Of a DNA stretch of 40,083 bases, positions 34,486 to 40,083 are shown piece by piece (the first letter of the stretch is position 1; the number at the start of each line of letters is the position of its first letter). This DNA comes from a virus. The notes under the pieces are model-generated. The model saw nothing but the letters and a program-made list of their open reading frames with translations, searched no databases and had not been told where the DNA came from. The DNA lies in IMG/VR virus record IMGVR_UViG_3300037246_001259, positions 1 through 40,083 of that record, one strand, 5' to 3'. The translations under genes were made by a program, and so were the position numbers.

Positions 34486-35189
34486 TGTATGATCTTGTTT
34501 TTCTAAGTTATGATGAACCAGAAGCTGACGAGAATTATGCACATCTTGTCTCACGGTTTTCTCATGCAAAGAGAATACATGGGGTGAACGGAATAGTTCA
34601 GGCTCATAAGGAAGCGGCTAAGGTATCTCTAACTGAGTATTTCTGGGTAGTAGATGGAGATAATATCATACAGGATGATTTTGATTTTTCATTCAAATGG
34701 GACAGACCGAGGGATGGTATTATTAAGGTCTGTGTGTGGGAGTCCATAAACGCGGTTAATGGGTTGCGTTATGGTAATGGGGGAGTCAAGCTGCTTCCGA
34801 AGCATTCTGTTTTGTCTTATCCCATGGAAAGGTTTGAAGCCCGTTTAGATTTTGCTACAACGCTTGGGGGAGTATTTCATTACGAGAAGACTCCTGCGTC
34901 CATAAACAGATTCAATACCAGTGAATTTCATTCTTGGCGTGCTGGGTTTCGGGAGGTGTTCAAATTGAGAACGAAGATGGATACCATGATAAGCAAGCAG
35001 GAATATAAGGATATCAGAAAATGGATTGCTGCATGGTTGACGGAAGGGAAAGAAGCGGAATATGGAACTTTTGCGATTGATGGAGCTAGCGATGCTATAG
35101 ATTGGTTCGGAAGTAACCCGAGAAATCCAGAAAGGATAAACGATTTCTCTTTTTTGAAAGAGGTGTGGGAGAAAAAGTATGGCTACTGA
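34485..35189 (+). CDS. Glycosyltransferase-like protein, paralogue B, 234 aa
   Basis: LVFLSYDEPEADENYAHL (from residue 4), KRIHGVNGIVQAHKEAAK, FWVVDGDNIIQDDFDF (D57-G-D59) and NAVNGLRYGNGGVKLLP align block by block with paralogue A (31256-32119). The C-terminal SWRAGFREVFKLRTKM also matches paralogue A's YRAGFREGVKMAL. It lacks the C-terminal extension of A. The start overlaps the carbamoyltransferase stop (TAATG). It is probably a nucleotide-sugar transferase or related nucleotidyl enzyme acting on the same pathway as A. The donor and acceptor are unknown. Confidence 0.62.
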   Translation: MYDLVFLSYDEPEADENYAHLVSRFSHAKRIHGVNGIVQAHKEAAKVSLTEYFWVVDGDNIIQDDFDFSFKWDRPRDGIIKVCVWESINAVNGLRYGNGGVKLLPKHSVLSYPMERFEARLDFATTLGGVFHYEKTPASINRFNTSEFHSWRAGFREVFKLRTKMDTMISKQEYKDIRKWIAAWLTEGKEAEYGTFAIDGASDAIDWFGSNPRNPERINDFSFLKEVWEKKYGY

Positions 35190-35778
35190 AAAGAAAACGA
35201 TTTCTATGCAAGTAGATGCGTGGTCTGATAGTCAGATAGCATCTAAAATATGGTTGTGTCAGTACTTGGAATTGCAATGTGAAGGTATTCAGTATACTAG
35301 ACACGATCATCGGATAGCGGTATATGCGGGATGGTATGGAGTTCTTCCTTTCATATTACTGACTCGTGGTAATATAAAATATGTGCAGTGGGTTCGTTCA
35401 TTGGATATTGATCCTGCCTGTGAAGCCATCGCTGATGAAATCAATTGTCATTGGGTCATGAAAGATTGGAAGTTTAAGGCAGTTACGAAAGATGTCAATG
35501 AGCAAAAATGGACTAGGCCGGGTAATGATCCTACGATTGTCATAAACACTTCTACTGAGCATTTTGACAAGCAAGATTGGTTCTTCAAGATTCCAGAAGG
35601 AGTGCTGGTGGCTCTTCAGAGTACAGATATGGAACATGAAGAGCATGTGAACACAGTAGACAGTTTGGATGAATTCAAAAATAGATATCCGTTGTCGAAG
35701 TTTGAGTATTGGGGAGAGACGAAGTTTTCATACCCAGATAAGGAATTTCGTAGATTCATGGTGATAGGAAGAAAATGA
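35179..35778 (+). CDS. SAM-dependent methyltransferase-like protein, 199 aa
   Basis: Rossmann-type pattern: strand plus glycine loop IAVYAGWYGVLPFILLTRG (motif I, about 46-64), acidic strand end WVRSLDIDPACEAIAD (about 71-86), a D-V/I-N segment (AVTKDVNEQKW), then motif IV PTIVINTSTEHFDKQDWFF (about 118-136). The motif I loop is atypical, with A-G-W-Y-G in place of G-x-G-x-G. The protein ends SYPDKEFRRFMVIGRK. GGGAG lies 7 bases before the ATG. The target is unknown; in this operon a sugar or protein hydroxyl/carboxyl is as likely as DNA. No DNA-methyltransferase motif such as N/D-P-P-Y/F is present. Confidence 0.62.
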   Translation: MATEKKTISMQVDAWSDSQIASKIWLCQYLELQCEGIQYTRHDHRIAVYAGWYGVLPFILLTRGNIKYVQWVRSLDIDPACEAIADEINCHWVMKDWKFKAVTKDVNEQKWTRPGNDPTIVINTSTEHFDKQDWFFKIPEGVLVALQSTDMEHEEHVNTVDSLDEFKNRYPLSKFEYWGETKFSYPDKEFRRFMVIGRK

Positions 35779-36434
35779 AGGATTACATAATCATCGATCT
35801 GGTTGATTCCGGGGATAGCTATATCTGGGACAAGTTTCGAGATACCCTTAGATTCATTCAGGAAGAAGACAACATCAGGAACAAAAAGAATTATGAAGGG
35901 TTGGAAGCCCTTGTAGACAAACATATCTCTTTCACAGTTCTCATGGATCCTGACACCGATGATGTTGTGGCGTTCTCTGGTCTATATGGTCAGATATATC
36001 CTGGAAATATGGCCCGTGCAGCCAACAGGGCGTACTACAAGCCCGAAATACGGTTCAAGGGTATGGTACCCACCAAAGGGACGAGAAAGCTCGACAGGGG
36101 CCTTATAGCGCGTTATATGCTACCTTTCCAAATTGAAGAAGCCAGAGCTAGAAATTTGGATACGGTGTTTGTGTCTGTAGAGTTTGCGCATAGAAGAAAA
36201 AGTCTAGAGACTATTGTCCAGTGGATGAATAAATATCATGACCATGATGGAGAATGGGAGTTACTGGATAATATGTATTTTACCTGTCCGACACAGTATT
36301 CTGGGTGTTATGAGACCAAGAATTGTTGGCAGAATGTAGCAGTTATGAATCTGACGGAAAAGCCCCTATGTTTTCCGTTAAAGGTGATGACTATGGGTCA
36401 ATGGAAGTACAAGTTTGGAGTGACAAAGAAATGA
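35775..36434 (+). CDS. GNAT-like acetyltransferase, tentative, 219 aa
   Basis: Tentative. The first 50 residues hold an acidic helix (YIWDKFRDTLRFIQEEDNIR). FTVLMDPDTDDVVAFSGLYG (about 53-72) looks like the substrate strands of a GNAT fold. IARYMLPFQIEEARARNLDT (about 111-130) could be the motif A helix and strand, followed by VFVSVEFAHRRKS. The canonical R/Q-x-x-G-x-G/A acetyl-CoA loop is not visible, so the assignment rests on layout. The C-terminus has Cys residues in CPTQYSGCYETKNCW. It overlaps the methyltransferase-like gene (ATGA) and the first oxygenase gene (ATGA at 36431-36434). Confidence 0.45.
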   Translation: MKDYIIIDLVDSGDSYIWDKFRDTLRFIQEEDNIRNKKNYEGLEALVDKHISFTVLMDPDTDDVVAFSGLYGQIYPGNMARAANRAYYKPEIRFKGMVPTKGTRKLDRGLIARYMLPFQIEEARARNLDTVFVSVEFAHRRKSLETIVQWMNKYHDHDGEWELLDNMYFTCPTQYSGCYETKNCWQNVAVMNLTEKPLCFPLKVMTMGQWKYKFGVTKK

Positions 36435-37084
36435 AGGTACCAGAGCATATCAAGGGTGATGGACCAGATAGAAAACTTCTTCCCAATTATCATAAGTTGG
36501 GAGATGTGAATGATGTCGGTTCATTTGAAGCGTTTCGAGCAAGTGTAAAACGGCAGGTGGATAATTGGCCTAATCGTAATGACATCAATAATTCGGCAAT
36601 GTATGAGATTGCTCAAACTTGTCCTCTCAAAACGTATTTTCCATCAACATATCGGCAACTTCTTTTCCAGCAAACCAATCCTACACTCGAAAGAGAGAAA
36701 ACAGAATTTGATTACATAGGATATACAGTTGAGTCTATCTACAATGAAATCGGAAAAATTCTGTATGAGCTTATACCAAACCATTTCCGAGCTAGGGTGG
36801 CTATACTTCCTCCCGGCGAAGTATTGGATTGGCATATCGATTCGAACACGAGCTATGCTTGTAGAGTGCAAATTCCTATTATTGGATCTTGTCATTGGCA
36901 AATTCGAAGAAGAAAAGAGGTAGAATCTAAGGTTTTGCAACCAGGGGAGGTTTGGTTTATGAATACTGGATTTTCTCACAGGGTAGAAAACAACGGAACC
37001 GAAGATAGGGTAGTTCTTTTAGTGGGGTGTAGATTTAATGATATCAAAGATCGATTTCCAGAAGACGTTATTTCCAGGACGTAA
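36431..37084 (+). CDS. Fe(II)/2-oxoglutarate-dependent oxygenase-like protein 1 (Asp/Asn hydroxylase type)
   Basis: 217 aa. LPPGEVLDWHIDSN gives the metal motif H135-x-D137. WFMNTGFSHRVENNGTEDRV gives the distal H183 and R193 ten residues later, the cofactor-binding Arg spacing of the aspartyl/asparaginyl beta-hydroxylase group. The jelly-roll strands between them (CRVQIPIIGSCHWQIR) fit. The reaction in known members is hydroxylation of Asp/Asn or small substrates using Fe(II), O2 and 2-oxoglutarate. I start at the ATG at 36431, which overlaps the previous stop and has GGAG 10 bases upstream. A longer in-frame ATG at 36323 would overlap the previous gene by 112 bases. Confidence 0.78.
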   Translation: MKVPEHIKGDGPDRKLLPNYHKLGDVNDVGSFEAFRASVKRQVDNWPNRNDINNSAMYEIAQTCPLKTYFPSTYRQLLFQQTNPTLEREKTEFDYIGYTVESIYNEIGKILYELIPNHFRARVAILPPGEVLDWHIDSNTSYACRVQIPIIGSCHWQIRRRKEVESKVLQPGEVWFMNTGFSHRVENNGTEDRVVLLVGCRFNDIKDRFPEDVISRT

Positions 37085-37865
37085 TCTGGAGAAAGAATGG
37101 AAATCTAGATACGGAACATATGAACTGCCTCCGCTGGTTGAATTGACCAGCAAGAGGGTGGATGCTCACGCTCTTCTCGATGAATACAATACCTACAAAG
37201 GCCGAGAGCATTCTATTTTCGAAGATGAAGTTATAGGATATGCCTTTGGTTTGAGATACTGCACGCCAGAAGAATATTGGCCAATGGTTGTACATCTTCC
37301 AAGTGACGAAGCAGTCAGGATCCAGAAGGAGAGAGACGAAGAAAGGGGGATTCCCTGGGCTGATCACCAAAGAACCCTTAGCGTGAGACAGCGACTTCGT
37401 TCGGTAATAAAATTGAATGAAGATTATGATCCTCTCATTGACGAACGCAATTATACGAAAATGCCGAAGAATCTTAGAGGCGGATATATCGAAGCCATTC
37501 TCAATATGTTCAGAGCTAATACCGTTAGAGCAAGATTTGTAAGGCTTCGACCAGGGGAAAAACTGGTTAACCATATCGACTATAATCCCAAATACTGCCT
37601 GAAGGCGCATATACCCATGACTGCACAGTCTCTGTCCTATATGAAGTTCTTTCATAAGGATCTAGGGGAAACTACGTATAGGATGAAGCCCGGTAGAATC
37701 TATGTTATAAACAGCGGTATTAGGCATGAAGCAATTAATGAGAGCTTGGTGCATGAGAGAATTCATCTAGTTATTTCATTGGACGGACAGCAAGACATAT
37801 TTTCCTATGTGGGAACAAACGGGTTCGCCTATGAGCTTCCTAGAAAACGGCAAGCATGGGAATAA
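37038..37865 (+). CDS. Fe(II)/2-oxoglutarate-dependent oxygenase-like protein 2, 275 aa
   Basis: VRLRPGEKLVNHIDYNPKYC gives H179-x-D181. VINSGIRHEAINESLVHERI gives H230 and R241 (spacing 11). This is the Asp/Asn hydroxylase arrangement, with a characteristic R-x-x-P-G-E strand before the HxD. The N-terminal 150 residues are an extra charged domain not seen in the smaller paralogues downstream (RVDAHALLDEYNTYKGREHS). The gene overlaps the end of oxygenase 1 by 47 bases; the ATG at 37038 is the only reasonable one. The substrate is unknown. It is the longest complete member of the array. Confidence 0.75.
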   Translation: MISKIDFQKTLFPGRNLEKEWKSRYGTYELPPLVELTSKRVDAHALLDEYNTYKGREHSIFEDEVIGYAFGLRYCTPEEYWPMVVHLPSDEAVRIQKERDEERGIPWADHQRTLSVRQRLRSVIKLNEDYDPLIDERNYTKMPKNLRGGYIEAILNMFRANTVRARFVRLRPGEKLVNHIDYNPKYCLKAHIPMTAQSLSYMKFFHKDLGETTYRMKPGRIYVINSGIRHEAINESLVHERIHLVISLDGQQDIFSYVGTNGFAYELPRKRQAWE

Positions 37866-37869
37866 AATA

Positions 37870-38478
37870 ATGCATTGGCTGGATCCAACATATATATGTA
37901 AACCAAAGAAGTTGCACACCCAACTCGTTCGTGGGGGTTCTCATAGCGTGGTCTCTCTTTTTTGTAATGTCGCACATGATCTTAAACCAGAGGAATACCG
38001 ACAAGGATTCAAAGTGGAAACCCCTCTTCCCAAAACATTTTGGTATAAGATATCAGAAGATGGCGAACATTTGGATGAAAGGAATTTGTACTATCATGTG
38101 CAGGAAATTATGAAAGCTAACGGAATTCCGATAGAGAACGATGAAGGGAAGTCCACTTATGCTTCATTGATTTACAAAATGGCTCCGAAAACAGCCATAA
38201 ATATCCACAAAGATTGGGTTAGAAAAACAGTAGTTCTTTTTCCTTTTTTGAACTGTGAAGAGTCCTTTCTTCATATTCATGAAACTGAAGATGGTCCACC
38301 GATCAATAGTATCCCATTTGTTAAAAATGAAACGCTCCTATTTGATAATTCAACTATATGGCATAGTGGAGAGAATAGAATTGACAAGGAGCGATATTGC
38401 TTCTGCATATCGTTTTTTGATCATGACTACGAGTTTTTGAAGGAGAGATTGAATTATGTACATCATGCCCGTTCCTGA
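37870..38478 (+). CDS. Fe(II)/2-oxoglutarate-dependent oxygenase-like protein 3, 202 aa
   Basis: INIHKDWVRKTVVLFPFLNC gives H113-x-D115. STIWHSGENRIDKERYCFCI gives H165 and R175 (spacing 10). The core is the same minimal double-stranded beta-helix as in the next two proteins. I chose the ATG at 37870 (GGGAA about 8 bases upstream, 4 bases after the previous stop). Two upstream in-frame ATGs (37807, 37831) would overlap oxygenase 2 by 59 or 35 bases. The last 23 bases overlap the following gene. The substrate is unknown. Confidence 0.72.
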   Translation: MHWLDPTYICKPKKLHTQLVRGGSHSVVSLFCNVAHDLKPEEYRQGFKVETPLPKTFWYKISEDGEHLDERNLYYHVQEIMKANGIPIENDEGKSTYASLIYKMAPKTAINIHKDWVRKTVVLFPFLNCEESFLHIHETEDGPPINSIPFVKNETLLFDNSTIWHSGENRIDKERYCFCISFFDHDYEFLKERLNYVHHARS

Positions 38479-39088
38479 ATTGCGTCTTGACGCCGATACT
38501 AAAAACACTATTCTGGAGCTTGTGAAGAACGAAGAACGCTGGTGGAGAAGGGGAGCAAGAAATGATGAAGAACAAACTATGGCTTACTGGCATTTATTAA
38601 GGCCAGATGAAAAGATCTTTCAGATGCTGAGCCCATTATTTTCTTTGGACCATAGCGAATTCTTGAATCTGAATATCACAATGGAACTTCATAGATTCCA
38701 GCCGAATAGAGAACTTGAGCCCCATAAGGATCTATGTCGTAATGCAGTGATTATATATCCCATTTTTGGACATGAAAAATCTACCTTTCATTTCTGTGAG
38801 GGTCCCAGCAACGATTACAAAAAAATGTTCTCAATCACATATAGAGACACCCCACTGTTAATGGACAGCAATAAATGGCATAGCATGGTTCATGAGGCTG
38901 ACGAAGAACGAATATCGCTAACGTTTTCATTTCATAACGAATACAATTTTGATACGGTTTCTGCATTGTATAAAGCTAAGAGACTGTTTACCTGTCAAGA
39001 AATGAATGATTATCAATTTCCTAGTGAAGAGCCAGATCCTTATGGAGAATATGATGTCAGGAAGAGTCCTTACCCGGAGAGTTTCTAA
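38456..39088 (+). CDS. Fe(II)/2-oxoglutarate-dependent oxygenase-like protein 4, 210 aa
   Basis: ELEPHKDLCRNAVIIYPIFG gives H90-x-D92. NKWHSMVHEADEERISLTFS gives H142 and R152 (spacing 10). AAGGAGAG lies 8 bases before the ATG, the strongest ribosome site in the array. It is a close relative of the next protein: both start M-Y-I-M/L-P-V/L-P-E-L and both have a C-terminal R/Q-L-F-x-x-Q-(D/E) ... F-P segment. The stop overlaps the next start (TAATG). The substrate is unknown. Confidence 0.73.
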   Translation: MYIMPVPELRLDADTKNTILELVKNEERWWRRGARNDEEQTMAYWHLLRPDEKIFQMLSPLFSLDHSEFLNLNITMELHRFQPNRELEPHKDLCRNAVIIYPIFGHEKSTFHFCEGPSNDYKKMFSITYRDTPLLMDSNKWHSMVHEADEERISLTFSFHNEYNFDTVSALYKAKRLFTCQEMNDYQFPSEEPDPYGEYDVRKSPYPESF

Positions 39089-39669
39089 TGTACATATTAC
39101 CTCTTCCAGAACTAACATTGAACCCTGAATTTGAAGAACGTTTGGTGCATAATATTTGCAATCTGCCAGATGCTGCGTGGACTACAACGCCATCAGGGCT
39201 TACTCAGGTGGCCGAAGTCCTGGGTATAGAGTTGGAAATGTTTAGAAACAAATTCACCAAGGAGGCTAATGCATTGATAGCCGGGTTTAGGTACTTCAGG
39301 ATATTTCCGAAAACAACTCTTCCTACTCACAAAGACAAGACTAGGAATTCTGTGTTGTTTTTTACTTTGAACCCGAAAATAGACCACGTATTGAATTTCA
39401 AAAACGGAAGACGCGGAGAGACTATCTTGTCTTTTAGGTATTCCAATGTTCCTACACTTGTAGATGTCAAGATGTGGCATGAAGCCGTGAATAATTCCTC
39501 TGAGTATAGGATGGCCATTATAGCGTATTCGAACTATATGGGTGGAGGGTTTGATGAAATGGAAGAACTTTACAGAAGTCAGCTATTCTTGAGTTGCCAG
39601 GATCCTTTTGATTCTGTTTACAAGTTTCCTTGGCACAACGAGGATCGTGAAGGGTATACTGATGACTGA
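39088..39669 (+). CDS. Fe(II)/2-oxoglutarate-dependent oxygenase-like protein 5, 193 aa
   Basis: KTTLPTHKDKTRNSVLFFTL gives H81-x-D83. KMWHEAVNNSSEYRMAIIAY gives H131 and R141 (spacing 10). It is the tandem paralogue of protein 4 (shared N-terminus MYILPLPELTLNPEFEERL and similar C-terminal region). GGAG precedes the ATG. It overlaps the next gene by 8 bases. All residues needed for Fe(II) and 2-oxoglutarate binding are present, so both duplicates look active, not decaying. Confidence 0.73.
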   Translation: MYILPLPELTLNPEFEERLVHNICNLPDAAWTTTPSGLTQVAEVLGIELEMFRNKFTKEANALIAGFRYFRIFPKTTLPTHKDKTRNSVLFFTLNPKIDHVLNFKNGRRGETILSFRYSNVPTLVDVKMWHEAVNNSSEYRMAIIAYSNYMGGGFDEMEELYRSQLFLSCQDPFDSVYKFPWHNEDREGYTDD

Positions 39670-40083
39670 GGAATTCATTGTTTGGAATCCTTCGGTGATA
39701 GTTGATATCAATAAGCTGCAAAAATGGTATGAGCAGTTGAAGGAAAAACGAGATTCTGTAGTTAAGACCTATGATGATAAGTTCGGAAACAGAATGTTCG
39801 AACCTGGATCTGAAGGATACGGATGGTCTCTACATCATGTAAAATTTTCTAGAGACGAAGTGCAACCGTTCGATACTTATGAGCAATTGAATGTTCCCAT
39901 TCTCAGAAATGCCGGTACGGTAGAAGAGAATGGGGTGACTAGAGCAACTGAACATTCGGATTACACGAAACGAACTGATTGTTGTTTTGGGTATGCGGAA
40001 GAGATTCTTGATTTTTTCGACAAGAGTTACAAAGGGGTTGTATGGGCGTTTAGACCTGGATATCGTGTTAAGAAGGATAATAT
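39662..40083 (+). CDS. Probable sixth oxygenase-like protein (3' partial)
   Basis: The frame is open from the ATG at 39662 to the window edge (140 complete codons) and overlaps the previous stop by 8 bases. It begins MTEEFIVWNPSVIVDINKLQ. Its last visible residues, GVVWAFRPGYRVKKDN, match the position and layout of the strand just before the HxD motif in oxygenase 2 (ARFVRLRPGEKLVNHID). The metal-binding His and Asp would lie just past the window end, so the assignment is inferred from this strand and the position in the array. Confidence 0.5.
   Translation, partial: MTEEFIVWNPSVIVDINKLQKWYEQLKEKRDSVVKTYDDKFGNRMFEPGSEGYGWSLHHVKFSRDEVQPFDTYEQLNVPILRNAGTVEENGVTRATEHSDYTKRTDCCFGYAEEILDFFDKSYKGVVWAFRPGYRVKKDN

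Noticed and set aside
35179-35778. DNA methyltransferase with restriction-protection role
   Set aside because: No N/D-P-P-Y/F or P-C motif is present; the motif IV-like segment is NTSTEHF, so a small-molecule or protein methyltransferase is more likely.
36227-36240. ATAAATA at about 36227 (GAATAAATATC), and similar matches near 13902 and 38204
   Set aside because: These lie inside coding sequence with no start codon nearby; in AT-rich DNA such matches occur by chance.
36323-36430. 36-residue N-terminal extension of oxygenase 1
   Set aside because: It would overlap the upstream gene by 112 bases, whereas the ATG at 36431 overlaps the stop by 4 bases and has a ribosome site.
37068-37655. 195-residue - strand frame over oxygenase 2
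   Set aside because: It is antisense to a gene with a full HxD/H/R signature; its sequence shows no recognisable domain.
37807-37869. 21-residue N-terminal extension of oxygenase 3
   Set aside because: The ATG at 37870 lies 4 bases after the previous stop with GGGAA upstream; the longer forms overlap oxygenase 2.
1-40083. tRNA genes, CRISPR arrays, insertion sequences and attachment sites
   Set aside because: I read for cloverleaf-like pairs, evenly spaced direct repeats, transposase motifs and terminal inverted repeats and saw none that held up.

Overview
The window is part of the genome of a large, contractile-tailed (T4-superfamily, probably jumbo) bacteriophage. The evidence is a run of T4-type baseplate genes on the + strand: the end of a gp53-like wedge protein, a likely hub protein, a gp5-like spike with a lysozyme domain, gp25, gp6, a giant 3652-residue protein in the gp7 position, and five tail or fibre genes. 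Genes are packed end to end with stop/start overlaps. There are no tRNAs, insertion sequences, CRISPR arrays or host genes. No gap without a gene exceeds about 155 bases. The host cannot be named from the sequence.

Layout. 1-5804: baseplate hub and spike genes (+). 5857-6762: an RpoH-like sigma factor on the - strand, ending in a strong hairpin terminator. 6864-11614: gp25 and gp6 (+). 11615-12388: two small - strand genes behind a textbook sigma-70 promoter. 12542-23500: the giant structural gene. 23534-28548: five tail or fibre genes. Three late-type ATAAATA boxes sit just upstream of gp25, the giant gene and the first fibre gene. The giant gene, gp6 and the fibre genes share recurring beta-rich modules, which suggests module shuffling among virion proteins.

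28603-40083 is one long, overlapping + strand operon of non-structural genes. It encodes two glycosyltransferase-like proteins with DxD-type motifs, a second pair of paralogous nucleotide-sugar-transferase-like proteins with DGD motifs, an SGNH-hydrolase-like protein, a NodU/TobZ-type carbamoyltransferase, a methyltransferase-like protein and a GNAT-like protein. These are followed by five consecutive proteins that each carry a complete HxD...H...R iron/2-oxoglutarate oxygenase signature, and a probable sixth is cut by the window edge. I read this block as a candidate phage-encoded tailoring system that hydroxylates, glycosylates, carbamoylates, methylates and/or acetylates a target. The target could be tail fibres, a glycan or DNA, and the sequence does not decide which. 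It is the most novel part of the window.
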